This document shows, piece after piece, positions 47,208-58,139 of a DNA stretch of 64,000 nt. The notes beneath the pieces are model-generated. The model saw only the letters and a program-made list of their open reading frames with translations. It ran no database searches and was not told where the DNA came from. Positions within the stretch are counted from its first letter, which is position 1. Every line of letters begins with the position of its first letter. The position numbers and the translations under genes were made by a program. Where the stretch lies: assembly GCA_034509735.1 (NCBI GenBank), contig JACGWO010000011.1, positions 20,072,979 through 20,136,978 of the forward strand, in the 5' to 3' direction. Source of the stretch: Sesamum alatum (Eukaryota > Streptophyta > Magnoliopsida > Lamiales > Pedaliaceae).

Positions 47208-47705
47208 TCGGCCACCTCTCTCTCCCTCTCTCTAGGCCGACCCCTCTCCTCTCCTCTCCCAGAAATTGTTTCTAGTTCCTTGTTTTGATACAAGAGAACT
47301 ACAGGTAAATCGATCACGTTAATTCATAACGCTAGGTCGATTTGTCCTCCTATATAAATTCCTTTTCATTTCTTGCTAGCACGGGGGATCAAGATCCAGT
47401 GGATTGGGTGGACAATTTAAAGAGTTCCTGATTTGGAATCTTGGTGGCAGAACGTGGAACAACGGAAGTAGCTGTTTGAAGAAAACCACAACGGGTAGGT
47501 TTCACGCTCCCTTTGTTACAACCCTATGGCCATCATGATATTGCATGCTTTAATTTGATCATGAGATACACCAAACACCCGAGAGGTTCAAGGCAACACC
47601 CCTAGAATGTGTATTTACTTTCTGTTTAAGCATGTTTCATTTTTCATGTTTTATAATTTTATCACGCTTCCGCATTCGCGCTCCCTCCCGGAATGATCCA
47701 CGCAT
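45706..47705 (+). mobile_element. Insertion in the 3' LTR: possible solo LTR or truncated LTR element
   Basis: It starts TGTTAGAATAGGTGACCGTG, in the style of long plant copia LTRs. It contains a promoter-like 'cccttctataaatactcata' near 47111, a (CA)n and CT-rich 5' leader-like stretch, and 'ttatcacgcttccgcattcg' near 47660. No partner LTR, primer site or target duplication was found, so type and right end are uncertain. No coding region was recognised. Confidence 0.4.
47165..47207. repeat. (CA)n microsatellite
   Basis: Nearly uninterrupted CA dinucleotides with one 'cat' break, followed by CT-rich sequence to 47260. Confidence 0.9.
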
Positions 47706-48700
47706 GCTTTCAGATGAATTCATTCAATGGACGTTTGGGCATGCAGATATAAGGACGACTGTCGGGCGCCATCCTGCGCATGAGCAGGAGATTGGCGACT
47801 GAAGCAGAGGGCTTTATAGTTGAAGTTTATTGAAACTCTTTCAATGGGAAGTTCCATGGAGTATTGGGAACATCTCCACCAAGTTTCAGAATTAGAAGGT
47901 TCTGATTGAGTAGGAAATGACGGCAATATTGGGAGTCTACCAGTGTAGTGGCGGGACAATAATTTCAGAATATTGTGAGGGTGATTCCCTTATGATGGAT
48001 AATCGGATGGGGTTGAAATGCTGGAGTTGTGATGTAAGAGTCGCAAGCTACACAATGGTTAAACGGCACGTGATTTGGATGTCGGACAAGGGAGATGCGA
48101 AAAAGGTGTGCTCCTCGGCCACTATAATATCTACTGCTGGAACAAGAAAAAATATTTTTAAGCCTATTATAAAGGGGGCATGCAGTGGTGTGCTCCAGCC
48201 AGCCCTCCCCGTGCAGTAGGACACTAAATGAGGGCATGTAGGGTCCTTCAAGGGCCGGACTTAGGTAACTCGAAGGGAGTGCTAGATTCCTCGGATCGGA
48301 TGGGAATCAGATGAGCAGCGTTGGGACTGGATGGCCTATGTTGTGCAAGAATTAGACCGAGAGGTTCCGTATGAATGCGAGGATGCTCTGCTGGCTTTGG
48401 GAAATCAGGGGCAACACCTTTAGGTTGAATGAGCAATCGAGGCAAGCACTCTAAGGCCTTGTGAGCTAACTCGTGATATACGCTATTAGGTTCTAGCCAT
48501 GCAGAGGGGGTCTGTTGGCTAAGATACGCAGGTGTGGGGCGACGTTGGGCTAGACGCCACGCCTAAAGGCAAGAAGGCATGTTGGGCATGTCGTGTGGGA
48601 TCAAAGCAAGATGTTGGCATATCGATTGAGCCTAGGACTTGTGATGTTGTCTTACATGATTGAGGCATAGAATACGGGCATGCCAAATACATGCGATAAT
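47706..48700. other. Unassigned part of the insertion in the 3' LTR
   Basis: No gene was seen. 'ctattataaagggggcatgc' near 48165 is a TATA-like element followed by G/C-richer sequence, similar to an LTR promoter. It may belong to the host LTR family or to another element. Confidence 0.4.
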
Positions 48701-49049
48701 GGTGCACCGAGTGAGAGTTGGGCATGCAATGGGCGTAAGAATGGCCTGCAGCGCTGAGGCAGAGCGAGGATGCTCTGAGCCATTGCAAGATGTATCGAAA
48801 GGACTCAAGATTGTGGACGAGATTCATGATGACAAGCTAGCTAGTTGGAGCAGGACACGAAGACACACAAGGCGTGAGCATGGGCATTTCAGATAGGCGA
48901 GTGCCGCATAGGGATGCGTTCGAATGTCACCCTAGTGAGCTTAGTGTGTCGAAGACACACGATGGGCAACCGTTAGGTTGAGAGTAACATGAGTCGCCGT
49001 ACGGGCAAAAAATGATATTCCATTGCGAGAGTCTATTCGTGACACCGGG

Positions 49050-49549
49050 TCTCCAATGGTACATCCGCCACCACCATGTACGGTGTGTTGGTGTTTGATG
49101 TTTGTTTTTTTGGTATACCGTGGTTATGCGAAGCAATAATGACATACAACGAAAGTGTACCGCGAATTAATTACATTATGATAATGCATAACTCCCTGAG
49201 CAGTGGTACGATGCGTTTTAGCTATTCAGAATCGGTTTAACATGTTAGCAACATTTTTGTGATTAACTATAGATAGACCTTCATCGAATCATCGGTTTGC
49301 TGAGAAGTGCAAGAGAATCGAGTAGTATTTCATAACTGATCGCTGTCAATATATTTTGGTTGATGCTTGAATATATATATATATATATATATATATCTTG
49401 GAGAAATATAATAACATTATTGTGTTAATTGATTTTAACTTTTCAAGTGTCTAATGTATCGGATCTTTCACTTCTTCCCAGTAAATGTCTTTCCAATAAA
49501 GTACTATTGATCATACGTCTTTTCATTGTGCTTTTCTGTGTTCTATAGG
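49050..49549. other. Intergenic DNA with an (AT)n microsatellite, no gene seen
   Basis: An AT-dinucleotide run lies at about 49371-49396. A stretch at 49440-49500 ('ggatctttcacttcttccca' and following) resembles 53700-53755, just beyond the second flank repeat. No coding sequence was recognised. Confidence 0.5.
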
Positions 49550-49814
49550 GACCGGCTAACCATTAGTTCGTCACCGCTGCACCCATGGTTGTCACATGCA
49601 TTCTTCGTGCGTTTGTCCTTCTTCTATTATTCTTTTTTTTTTGTAATTTTTGTGGACTAGTTTATCAGCGTTAACTATGTTTTATTTTTATCTATTTAAG
49701 ATTTATTCAATTTAATCATTAATTATATATAATAAATAATAATGATAATAAGTAGTGTGTGGTACACTCAAATCATTGTACATAATAAATTAGAAAAGTT
49801 TTAATATTATTATT
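49550..49814. repeat. Left copy of a ~265 bp direct repeat flanking the gypsy element
   Basis: 'ggctaaccattagttcgtc', 'gctgcacccatggttgtcac', 'ttaatcattaattatatata' and 'gtgtggtacactcaaatcat' recur in the same order at 53368-53632 with substitutions. This is far longer than a target-site duplication. Confidence 0.8.
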
Positions 49815-50624
49815 TGATTCCCCCCAAAATCCTTCATGGACTCTAAGCCCAAAGGACATCCTCAAAACAGCCCAGCTGGCTACGAGTAGGACGACTCACC
49901 AGCAGAGAAGGTAAAAGTCCATAAGCTACTTGTTGTTTTCATTAAGCTGGCAAGCCCAAGAAATGAGCCCATTCCAGCTGGGCACATCATTATGCAGCTA
50001 GATGGACACATCTTATAGCTTGCCAACACATTAAGACACATCATACTCAAAGATCTTGATCAGATTTGCACCAATTGGACGAGAATTAAGTTGATATTAT
50101 CACTAGTAACAACTTTCTGTAAAAGTAGGTAGACCTGGCATGACTCGGTCAAATAGGTATATCTTCCTTGATCCTTGTCCAAATCACAAACAGATTCTTT
50201 TAGAAGATAGCTAATTCAAAGGTATGTCCAAACGTATACAACACTCAACACCCAAACTTCTGGATTTGGCTCCACAATGGCTATAAATTGACCCTTTATG
50301 CAGTCATTATGAGTCAAGTTCGGTAACATCATTTCAATGCTATCTCTTTGGCAATTATACACTCTCACAAATAATTTTTACCACTTGTTAGCTAGTTTTA
50401 GCTCACTTCTACATGGATTCTATCACATACATGAATTATCCTTCACTCTGTTTTCATAATGCACTATTATTCTCACTTTATTTCAAATTTTATTTTATTT
50501 TTGCACTTTGCTAACTTAAGCATCAGAGTGTTAACCACTTCTTGTAGGTTAGTCCTCCCAAATCCTAGGATTGGCATAATGATCCTTCGAAATTTGTAGT
50601 ACCTCCGAGCCCAGGTATGCATCA
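49815..50624 (+). repeat. 5' LTR of the gag-only gypsy element
   Basis: It begins TGATTCCCCCCAAAATCC and ends 'ccaggtatgcatca'. 'caatggctataaattgaccc' near 50276-50295 is the likely TATA region, conserved in the 3' LTR. 810 bp. Confidence 0.88.
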
Positions 50625-50642
50625 TTGGTGCCGTCTGTGGGA
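50625..50642 (+). other. Primer-binding-like site
   Basis: 'ttggtgccgtctgtggga' abuts the 5' LTR. It resembles the 'TTGGCGCCGTCTGTGGGAA' site seen in many plant gypsy elements. Confidence 0.65.
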
Positions 50643-50657
50643 ACTTGAGTTCAAGAT

Positions 50658-51840
50658 ATGAGAAATGGTTGATTCATATAATGGAGGCGACAATGGATCT
50701 TTCGAGAAAAAAACCTCCCTCCCTGCAGTAATTGGATCTACCATTCCACCTCCGAATTAGACTTTGGGTGCTGCTAAGGCCCGGCTCCAACTAGTGGTCA
50801 CCCGGCTCCAGCTGGTTGCAACCCGACTCCCCAGCTCCAGTCGGTGACCTCCCAGCTCCAACCGGTGACCTCCTAGGTCGAGTTGGTGGTAGCCCAGCCC
50901 TAGCTGCCGATTCGATAGCCAGTCTTGTTGTCTTGAACCCCATCCGTGGTAGTCCGTCCTGTTGTCATGAACCCCATCCTTTGTGACCAACTCCATCAAT
51001 TCATAGTGGAAACCTCCATTCAACCTTTTGCGGCGCCCAAGCCAACGAAGCATGAGCCTCTTTCCAGAGGGAACGAGGAGGAACACCAGGATGTCAAGCT
51101 ATGGACGAACAGATTCTTGTTGGACCATATCCGGACAGATCTCTCCATACTGGCTCTGCCAGAAAGGAGGCAACCCCTTTTTAGGCTTCTGAAATTTTGG
51201 CAAGCTTTGCGGAAGGAGGTAGTAGAACTTTGCTAGTAGGTAACCAAAGAAAACCTTGCCAGCAGAGCGTGGCATTCTCTTCAGCGAGGATATCATGGCG
51301 GAAGAGCTCCCTGCCCATTTCCGAGCACCTTCCCACCTGTTTGCCTATGATTGCACCTTGGATCCAATTGAGCACGTTTGCAGATTCGAAAATGCAACCT
51401 TGCTGCACAAGTATACTAGCGGTATTATATGTCGTGTGTTTCTTACTACACTAACAAATTCTACCCAACATTGGTTAGATTAGCTTCTTGCTGGATTAGT
51501 AAGATCTTTTGCAGAATTCAACACTCTTTTCATGCACTAGTTTGCTAGCAGCCAAAATTACCAAAGGTTGGTTGTTAGCCTTTCCAGGATCAAGCATGAG
51601 GAGAAGGAGACTCTAAAGGCATATGTTCACCACTTCAAGCAGTTGTCCTAGAAGTTCCAACAGCTCACCAAGAGGTGTTGGTAAGCGCTCTTACTCAAGG
51701 CCTACGAGGAGGCCCCTTTTCCAGTCTTTAGTTAAGAAGCTCGTTGTAGATTTTGGGGAAGTACTAGCTCATTCCGAAAAATATATGAACTTGGAGGATG
51801 CCTAGTTGGTAAAAATGAGCAATCATGACGAGCGAAGACA
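50658..51840 (+). pseudogene. Ty3/gypsy gag pseudogene
   Basis: The N-terminal part (about 50760-50900) is a run of degenerate 'ccagctccaaccggtgacct' repeats. The capsid part starts near 51283: 'FSEDIMAEELPAHFRAPSHL', 'AYDCTLDPIEHVCRFENATL', 'TSGIICRVFLTTLTNS.QHW', 'SFAEFNTLFMH.FASSQNYQ', 'IKHEEKETLKAYVHHF' and 'HSEKYMNLEDA'. This is the retrotransposon gag domain. In-frame stops at 51481, near 51538 and near 51648, and frame changes, inactivate it. The zinc knuckle is not seen. Confidence 0.82.
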
Positions 51841-52029
51841 CTGCTAGTAGGGAACTTTCTCGACCATGGAACGTTTCTAACCTCAGGAAGTTTTATTCCT
51901 GAAATCCTTACTCTCTACTTATAGCTTTCTAGCCTTGTATTCAAGAATTATCTCACATTAATAAAGGCAAGTCTTACTTCCCATCTTATGTTATTCGCAG
52001 GCTCAGCTTCAGCTACTGGCTGACACCAA

Positions 52030-52345
52030 TAAGCCGCCACTAGCTATGGCACGCTTTTACATAAGTCGTCCCTAGCTGGCACACACACTTATGTAAGCTA
52101 CCACTAGTCAGCGCACGCTTCTAATAAGTTAGCCTTAGTTGACGCACGCTTCTACATAAGTCACCTTGGCTGGTGCACGTTCCTAATAAGTTGCCCCTGG
52201 CTGGTGCACGCACTTATGTAAGCTGCCACCAATTGGTATACGGAGTTACATAAGCCGCCACTAGCTAACATACGCATCTAACTCAGCCACCACCAGCTAG
52301 CACATACATCCTATAAGCAACTACCAACCGACACACTCACTCTAG
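52030..52345. repeat. Minisatellite, about ten 30-32 bp units
   Basis: Each unit starts 'aag(c/t)' and follows the pattern 'aagccgccactagctggcac' then 'acgcttctaca'. The units are diverged from one another. It lies between the gag remnant and the 3' LTR of the gypsy element. Confidence 0.8.
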
Positions 52346-52589
52346 TCTCCAGCTACCTTCTATTAACATATACATTTCAACATAATGCTTATAAAGCCTG
52401 CTTAGGCTAACTTACTACTTGAGTTCTATCTTTACTCATTTACTGAGAGATGTATTCTCTCTTACTAAATCACATTTTCCTCGCTAATAATAGAAACAAC
52501 AGGATCTGCCCTGCTGGTGCACGAGCAATTTTTCTTTTTTAGGACATTTTACCTACTCCACCAGTTCAACTTTGCCACATGTACTCCTA

Positions 52590-52605
52590 AAGCGGAGGGG
52601 GGTGA
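52590..52605 (+). other. Polypurine tract of the gag-only gypsy element
   Basis: 'aagcggaggggggtga' directly precedes the TGATGCCCCCC start of the 3' LTR. Confidence 0.75.
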
Positions 52606-53367
52606 TGATGCCCCCCAAAATCTTTTAGGGACTCCAAGCCGAAAGCACATCCTCAAAGCAGCCCAACTGGCTACCAGCAGATTGGCCCATTAGCAGGGAA
52701 GGTAAAAGACCATAAGCTTACTTGATGTCTTCACTAAACTGGCAAGCCCAAGAAATGAGCTCATTCCTGCCGGACACGTCATCGTACAACTGGAGGGACA
52801 CATCCTATAGCTAGCCAACACATTGAGGCAAGTCATAATCAAAGATATTGTTTAGATTTTGCATAGATTGGACGAGAATTAGGCTGATAATATCACTAAT
52901 AACAGCTTCCGAAAAAGCATGCAGAGCTGGCATGATGCGGTCAAATAGGTATATTTCTCTCGATCCTTATTCGAATCAGAAATGGATTCTTTTGGAAGAT
53001 AACCAAGTCAAAGGGCTTTCCAGCTGTATACAACACTCAGCAACCAACATCCGGATTTAGCTCCATCAATGGCTATAAATTGACCCCTTGTGCAGTTATT
53101 AGGGGTCAAGTTCGGTAACATCATTTCAATACTCTCTCTTTGGAAATTATACACTCTCACACTTATTTTTTTTACCACTTGTTAGCTAGTTTTAGCCCAC
53201 TTATATACGGATTCTATCACTTACACGAATTATCCTTCACTATTTTTGCACAATTCACCTTTATTCTCATCTATTTCAAGTTTTCTTTCATTTTAGCACT
53301 TTACTAACTTTAGCATCGCAGTGCTAACCACTTCTTGCAAGTTAGTGCTCCCAAATCTTTGAACCAG
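52606..53367 (+). repeat. 3' LTR of the gag-only gypsy element, 3' end missing
   Basis: It aligns with the 5' LTR from TGATGCCCCCCAAAATC to 'gctcccaaatc' near 53357. The final ~55 bp of the 5' LTR (from 'ataatgatccttcgaaattt' to 'gcatca') have no counterpart. Instead the flank repeat begins. Confidence 0.85.
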
Positions 53368-53632
53368 GCTAACCATTGGTTCGTCCATTGCTGCACCCAT
53401 GGTTATCACATACATTTTTTGTGCGTTTGTTCTTCTTTTATTATTCTTTTTTTTTTTATAATTTTGGTGCATTAGTTTAGTAGTGTTAACTATATTTTCT
53501 TTTTATCTATTTAAAATTTATTTAATTTAATCATTAATGATATATAATAACAATAATGATAATAATAGTGTGTGATACACTCAAATCACTGTTCACAATA
53601 AATTAGAAATATTTTAATATTATATTAATTAT
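53368..53632. repeat. Right copy of the ~265 bp direct repeat
   Basis: It matches 49550-49814 in order and orientation ('ggctaaccattggttcgtcc' to 'aataaattagaaatatttta'). Confidence 0.8.
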
Positions 53633-53904
53633 TAATTTAAAGAATATATTTGTTTCTTTCAGTAATTAATAAAATTTAATCTTTATTTTTTAGATGCCTG
53701 ATGGGTGAAATCTTTCGGTTATTCGCAGTAAATCTTCCGCTCTATCTTCCCAATTAATCTATTGCTTTTTTCAATAACGTTGTGTTGAAGGGATGTCTTT
53801 TCACCATCTTTTTGCGTGTCACACCTCACCACGTGTCTTCATTCTAAACATCAAATTTTGTGTTAGGTTTACCAGAGTATTATTCTTATTAGTTTTTAAA
53901 ATAA
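53633..53904. other. AT-rich DNA, no gene seen
   Basis: The segment 53700-53755 resembles 49440-49500, suggesting that the duplication extends beyond the core repeat. Confidence 0.45.
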
Positions 53905-54196
53905 AGGGTAAATGCTACATTTGGTCCCTTAAGTTTTCATTAAGAATTACTTTAGTCCCTCAAGTTCATTTCTTGACTTTAGCATCCCTAAACTTTAGTT
54001 TTTGTCTCAATTTTGTCCCTCTGACTGTTTTTCGGTGAAAATGTGGCCGGATTTTCACTTTTTTTAGGGTAAAATGGTCAATTCAAGTTTGATTTGGTGG
54101 CCACATTTTCATAAAAAGAATAGTCAGATGAACCAAACTGAGACAAAAACTAATATTTAGGGATGTTAAAGTCAAGAAATAAACTTGAGGGACTGA
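53905..54196. mobile_element. Inverted-repeat element truncated by a CACTA insertion
   Basis: The left half ('agggtaaatgctacatttgg' 'tcccttaagtt', 'actttagtccctcaag', 'gactttagcatccctaaa') is mirrored by the right half ('tttagggatgttaaagtcaa', 'aacttgagggactga'). The right terminal ~30 bp are absent: CACTA starts directly after 'ggactga' at 54197. Confidence 0.65.
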
Positions 54197-55187
54197 CACT
54201 ATAAAAAAAAAAAAAAAGCAAAAATTGTACCGGGTTTAGGAAGGTTTTTTATTTTTTTACTGGGTGAACATAGTTGGACCGAACTTTGGAACAGACATGG
54301 AATGGGAGACCTTCCGTAGTAATTGACAGTGTTTTAATATTTAGGAATGTTTGACTCACATAAAAAAAATTGTTCCTAAATACGAGTGTCTATGCAAATA
54401 TGTAAATTTTGTATTTGGAACACATTTTAACAATTTGGAACGGTTCGATTATTTATTTTTTGTCATAATTTGGAACGATCGTTGCAACTCTATTGACATA
54501 AATTTGAATGTATCAAAGACGCATCTTACAACTCCTTCTGGCATACATTTTGGAACAGTTTCTTTATGACCCGGTGTCAGGTATTGGAATGAAAATTGGA
54601 ACTTTAGTTGAAGCACAATTTGGAATATATCTAGGAATAGTGTTGTCCTTTTTTTCGAATACATGTTTGGCATGATTTTAGAAATGGTCTCTGGAGCGAC
54701 GTCACTGATATTTGGTCATTAACATTGGAATATTAGGCACGATTTTGTTCATTATTTGGAGTACAATATTAGAACAGTCATTAGGTACTCAATTTGGAGC
54801 GAAACCTGGATATTGGCAGTTAATTTTGGAACGGCTTTTGTTTTTGTGTCGATATGTTGGATTGGTGTTTGTGGCACATTTCAACCTGTGATTGGGATAC
54901 ACTTTTAATAGATCACTTTTCCGCGGAGTCTGTGTTTGGAACGGTTTTGCTCGACATTAGGCAATCCTTAACCGTTCGAATGATTGTTTCTAAATAATTT
55001 ATATTTAATTCTTTTATTCATGAAATGTATAATTTTAAATTATGATTATTTATTTATTTTAATTTGATTAATTAATTAAATATTGAATAATTTGAATGCA
55101 ATGAACAATAAAATATGGATAATTAAGGAAAAATATTATATTAATAAAATAATTATCCATTTAATTACAAGTATTAAAAAAATAACC

Positions 55188-56668
55188 TAATCTACACCCC
55201 GGCCCTCTCATCATCATAGTCCATGTTGTCATGTTTAGGGCACGGAAACCTATTGGAGGTTGTGAGGGCCAGCAGTGGAGAAGTTGGTCTACATGGCCTT
55301 CATCATGGCCATCATGTCGACCATCATCATCTCAAGTTGGACCATCTGATCCTCCATATCTGGGTGTGGCGGTGGCGGTGGTAATGATGATGTGTAGGTC
55401 TGGCTAATGGCATGGGCCTCAAAACTAAGGCCGAATACACGACCCTTGTTCTTGACCCCGATCGCAGCTACCCACAGGTTCTGCTCGATCATCGCCACCG
55501 AGCCCTTTGATTCAGCTGGGGTATCTTAGCCTGAGGCTGGTGATTCTCCAGCAGCTTCTGGAACGTCTCCTGCATAATAAACTAGAATACTATTATCCAA
55601 AAAAATTTAAGGAAAAAATTAAATGCTGATTACTTACCACCACCTCCACTGCCCTAGAGTCATTCCAGCCACTGCCAACTTTCTTCCTGTAGCATTTGGA
55701 GAATAACTCCATTTGTTTCACAAGCCAACCGAGGTGTACCTCCTATACAAGAAAATAAACTATTAGCCAAATATTTATTAAATGTTTATAAATGCTTTAA
55801 AAAAATAAAAATTACTTACCATCTTCCTCTTGTGCATGCCGACTGAGAAAGATCCCCCGCGATAGTAGATGCTGGCAGTGGGTATTCAACCGGTTGGCCT
55901 TGTTCTTGGTCGACTCATTCTTGAACTCATTGCTGGCCCAGTATCACTGGAGCTGGCACCAGAGCTCGTTCCCCAACCACACCGGCTTCACCAGAGATTG
56001 TCTAGTGAAGGTGAAGCGCTTGAAGATGGACTTCCCGCGAACATGTGAAATACTCAAAACATGTACTCATCATCATAGTCCACCAATACGTCATCTGCAA
56101 TATCACAGAAAAAGAACGAAATTGTTAAAATATTTAAAAAATATTTATTTATATGATAAAATAAAAATAAAAAATAAAATACCTTCATGCTCTTGAACCA
56201 AAAGTGTTGGTGCTCTCGTGGCATTATCCCTAGAGGGGGGGATAATGTCCTCGCACCACCGCATCAATGAGTTCGTGTATCTTGCAATCGCCCCTAAAAT
56301 AAACATATTAATTAGTGTTTAGGACCAAATAAATCCAAAAAAAAAACAAAGACTTAAAAAAAGGTTAGTACCTCGCGTTAGCCAGGGTGATATACTGGCA
56401 CGCTAATGGTGGGTGGACTGGTGGGGTTGGTGGTGGTGCTTGGGATGGTACAGCCTATGGACGGGCCGAATTTGTGGTCGGTGCGGGAGTAGACGGCCGG
56501 CCTCCGGATCTGCAGTCAGTGTGGCAGTTGAGAGGTCAACCGCTGGTGGTGGTGGGGGGAAATGCTGCTTCCGCAACATGAGAAGCAGCACCCGCCAGTG
56601 GTGAAATTGACGGGCCACGACCACGACCTTCTCCATGTCCTGTAGCTAGCGGACCACCACTAGACATG
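55188..56668 (-). pseudogene. TNPA-like (Ptta/En/Spm) second CACTA protein pseudogene
   Basis: On minus it starts MSSGGPLATGHGEGRGRGPS at 56668, a Gly/Arg- then Pro-rich N-terminus, with stops. After an intron-like gap come 'RWCEDIIPPSRDNATRAP', 'KPVWLGNELWCQLQRYWASN', 'FKNESTKNKANR', 'RGGSFSVGMHKRKM' in another frame, and 'ELFSKCYRKKVGSGW'. These signatures fit the plant transposase family that accompanies TNP2 and helps bind subterminal repeats. It ends in an acidic tail with a stop near 55188. AT-rich intron-like segments separate the parts, and stops are present. Confidence 0.6.
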
Positions 56669-58139
56669 ATATATAAATTTATTCAAAAATATTAGTTTTA
56701 TGAATTTTATAAAATTTCCAAATTTCAAAATTATTGTAATTATCTAAATTTTTTAAATTCAGAAAATTTCTTAAAAACTACAAAAAAAAAATCCTGAAAA
56801 AAATACAGAAAAATTCCAAATTATTTTCAGATTTTTTTAAACTTAAATAGTTTTCATAAAATCCTAAATTCTAAAATTTCTTCAAAATTACCAAAAAGTT
56901 CTGAAAAAAATGATGAAAGTATTTGAAAAGTTCCAATTTTTTTTAAGTTACATAACTATCATAAAATACTAAATTCAGAAAAATTTCTTAAATATTACAA
57001 AAGATCCTGAAAAATTCCAAAATAACTTTCAAATTTTATTAAACTTACAAAAAATTGTATACTAAAAATGTATACTAAAAATCACAAAAGAAATCCTGAA
57101 AAAATATAGAAAATTCAGAAATATTTGGACAATTGATGAAATGTAATGTATATTTGAATATTCAATTTATTAGTATTACACCGATGTAACTGACATCTTA
57201 TACTGTTGTTTTGCATCGTGTAATCAGACCATCAAAATTTTGATCCGAGCATTAGATATGATTAAGTAGACAAAAAAATATATTCGATGAAATTTTCCAC
57301 CGTTTTGGGAAACGGATATCGAGATACCGTATCTCATATGAGTGAGCTTCAAAATGGTGAAACATTCAATGAGGCCATGTGATTGACAATCAGAACGTTA
57401 GATATGAAAGCTTATACATAATCTTTATACGTATTTAAGTTTGGTGTTAAACTGGCTCACGGATGTTGAGATATCGTCACCGAAACATTTGATAGACATT
57501 TCTTGAACTATCTTTGGAACAGTCGTTATTAAATTTGGCCCAGTTGGTTATAGTGTTAATATTGGAACAGTTATGTAATGCAATTAGGAATGGTTCCTTG
57601 AAATTAAATCTAGGAATGGTTTAATAGAACTTAACCGCTCCAAAATGTGATTTTTCCACCATTTTTTTCAGAAGGCGCGAAATTGAAAAGTTGAAACTGT
57701 ATTTGGAATGGTCCATATTTATCCATATTTAATTTGACCATTCCAAGTTTTAAAACTCCCACCTATTTTTCAGGAGGCACCAAATAAAAAATATATTGGA
57801 ACTGGGTTTGGAGCAGTCAGGTGGTTCATATTTAATTTAACTGTTCCAAGTTTTAAATTTTCCACCTATTTTTTCAGGAGGTGGCAAACTTAATATGTTG
57901 GAGCTGGTTTTGGAACGGTCAGGTTGAATATACCGTCCCTATGTGGAGATTTTCAAAAATACCATTTATGTTGGAACGATATTTGTAATATTGTTGTTGA
58001 CATAACTACCCGTTCCAAAATAAACTAATTAAAAAAAATTATAATAATACAATATTTAAACCTAGGTTTCTTCATTGCATATTAAAAAGATAACTCGGTA
58101 CTAGACACTCAATAAGCCTCTTATTCAGTCTCATACTCC

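Larger units (their letters stand above)
43179..49044 (+). mobile_element. LTR retrotransposon (LARD-like), 3' LTR split by a later insertion
   Basis: CCGGG flanks it at 43174-43178 and 49045-49049, a perfect 5 bp target duplication 5.87 kb apart. It begins TGTCACC and ends GTGACA. The 5' LTR (43179-43695) is followed by a methionine-primer-like site, and a purine tract lies immediately before the 3' LTR start at 45520. The interior (43708-45506) encodes nothing recognisable. The 3' LTR matches the 5' LTR over its first ~94 bp, then is interrupted from about 45613 and resumes near 48700. Confidence 0.85.
45520..49044 (+). repeat. 3' LTR, interrupted between about 45613 and 48700
   Basis: The first ~94 bp ('ttagccaagcgcattggtag', 'ggccggcacgcgggtgca') match the 5' LTR. 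From about 48700 it resumes with 'caccgagtgagagttggg', 'gggcgtaagaatggcctgca', 'caagatgtatcgaaaggact' and 'caccctagtgagctta', ending TGACA. Part of the intervening ~3.1 kb could be LTR sequence deleted from the 5' copy. Confidence 0.75.
49815..53367 (+). mobile_element. Ty3/gypsy-type LTR element carrying only a gag remnant
   Basis: A 5' LTR, a primer site, a gag pseudogene, a minisatellite, a purine tract and a 3' LTR follow in order. No protease, reverse transcriptase or integrase sequence is present between gag and the 3' LTR, so it is a gag-only (TR-GAG-like) or deleted copy. Length is about 3.55 kb. The 3' LTR lacks its last ~55 bp and meets a copy of the sequence that also lies left of the 5' LTR. 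Confidence 0.82.

Noticed and set aside
50757..51086. Minus-strand frame with repeated LDLGGHRLELGG-type motif
   Set aside because: It is the reverse strand of the tandem repeats in the gag N-terminal region, so the regular peptide repeat follows from DNA repetition.
52030..52345. Possible CRISPR-like array
   Set aside because: Units are contiguous diverged tandem repeats without unique spacers, in a plant retrotransposon.
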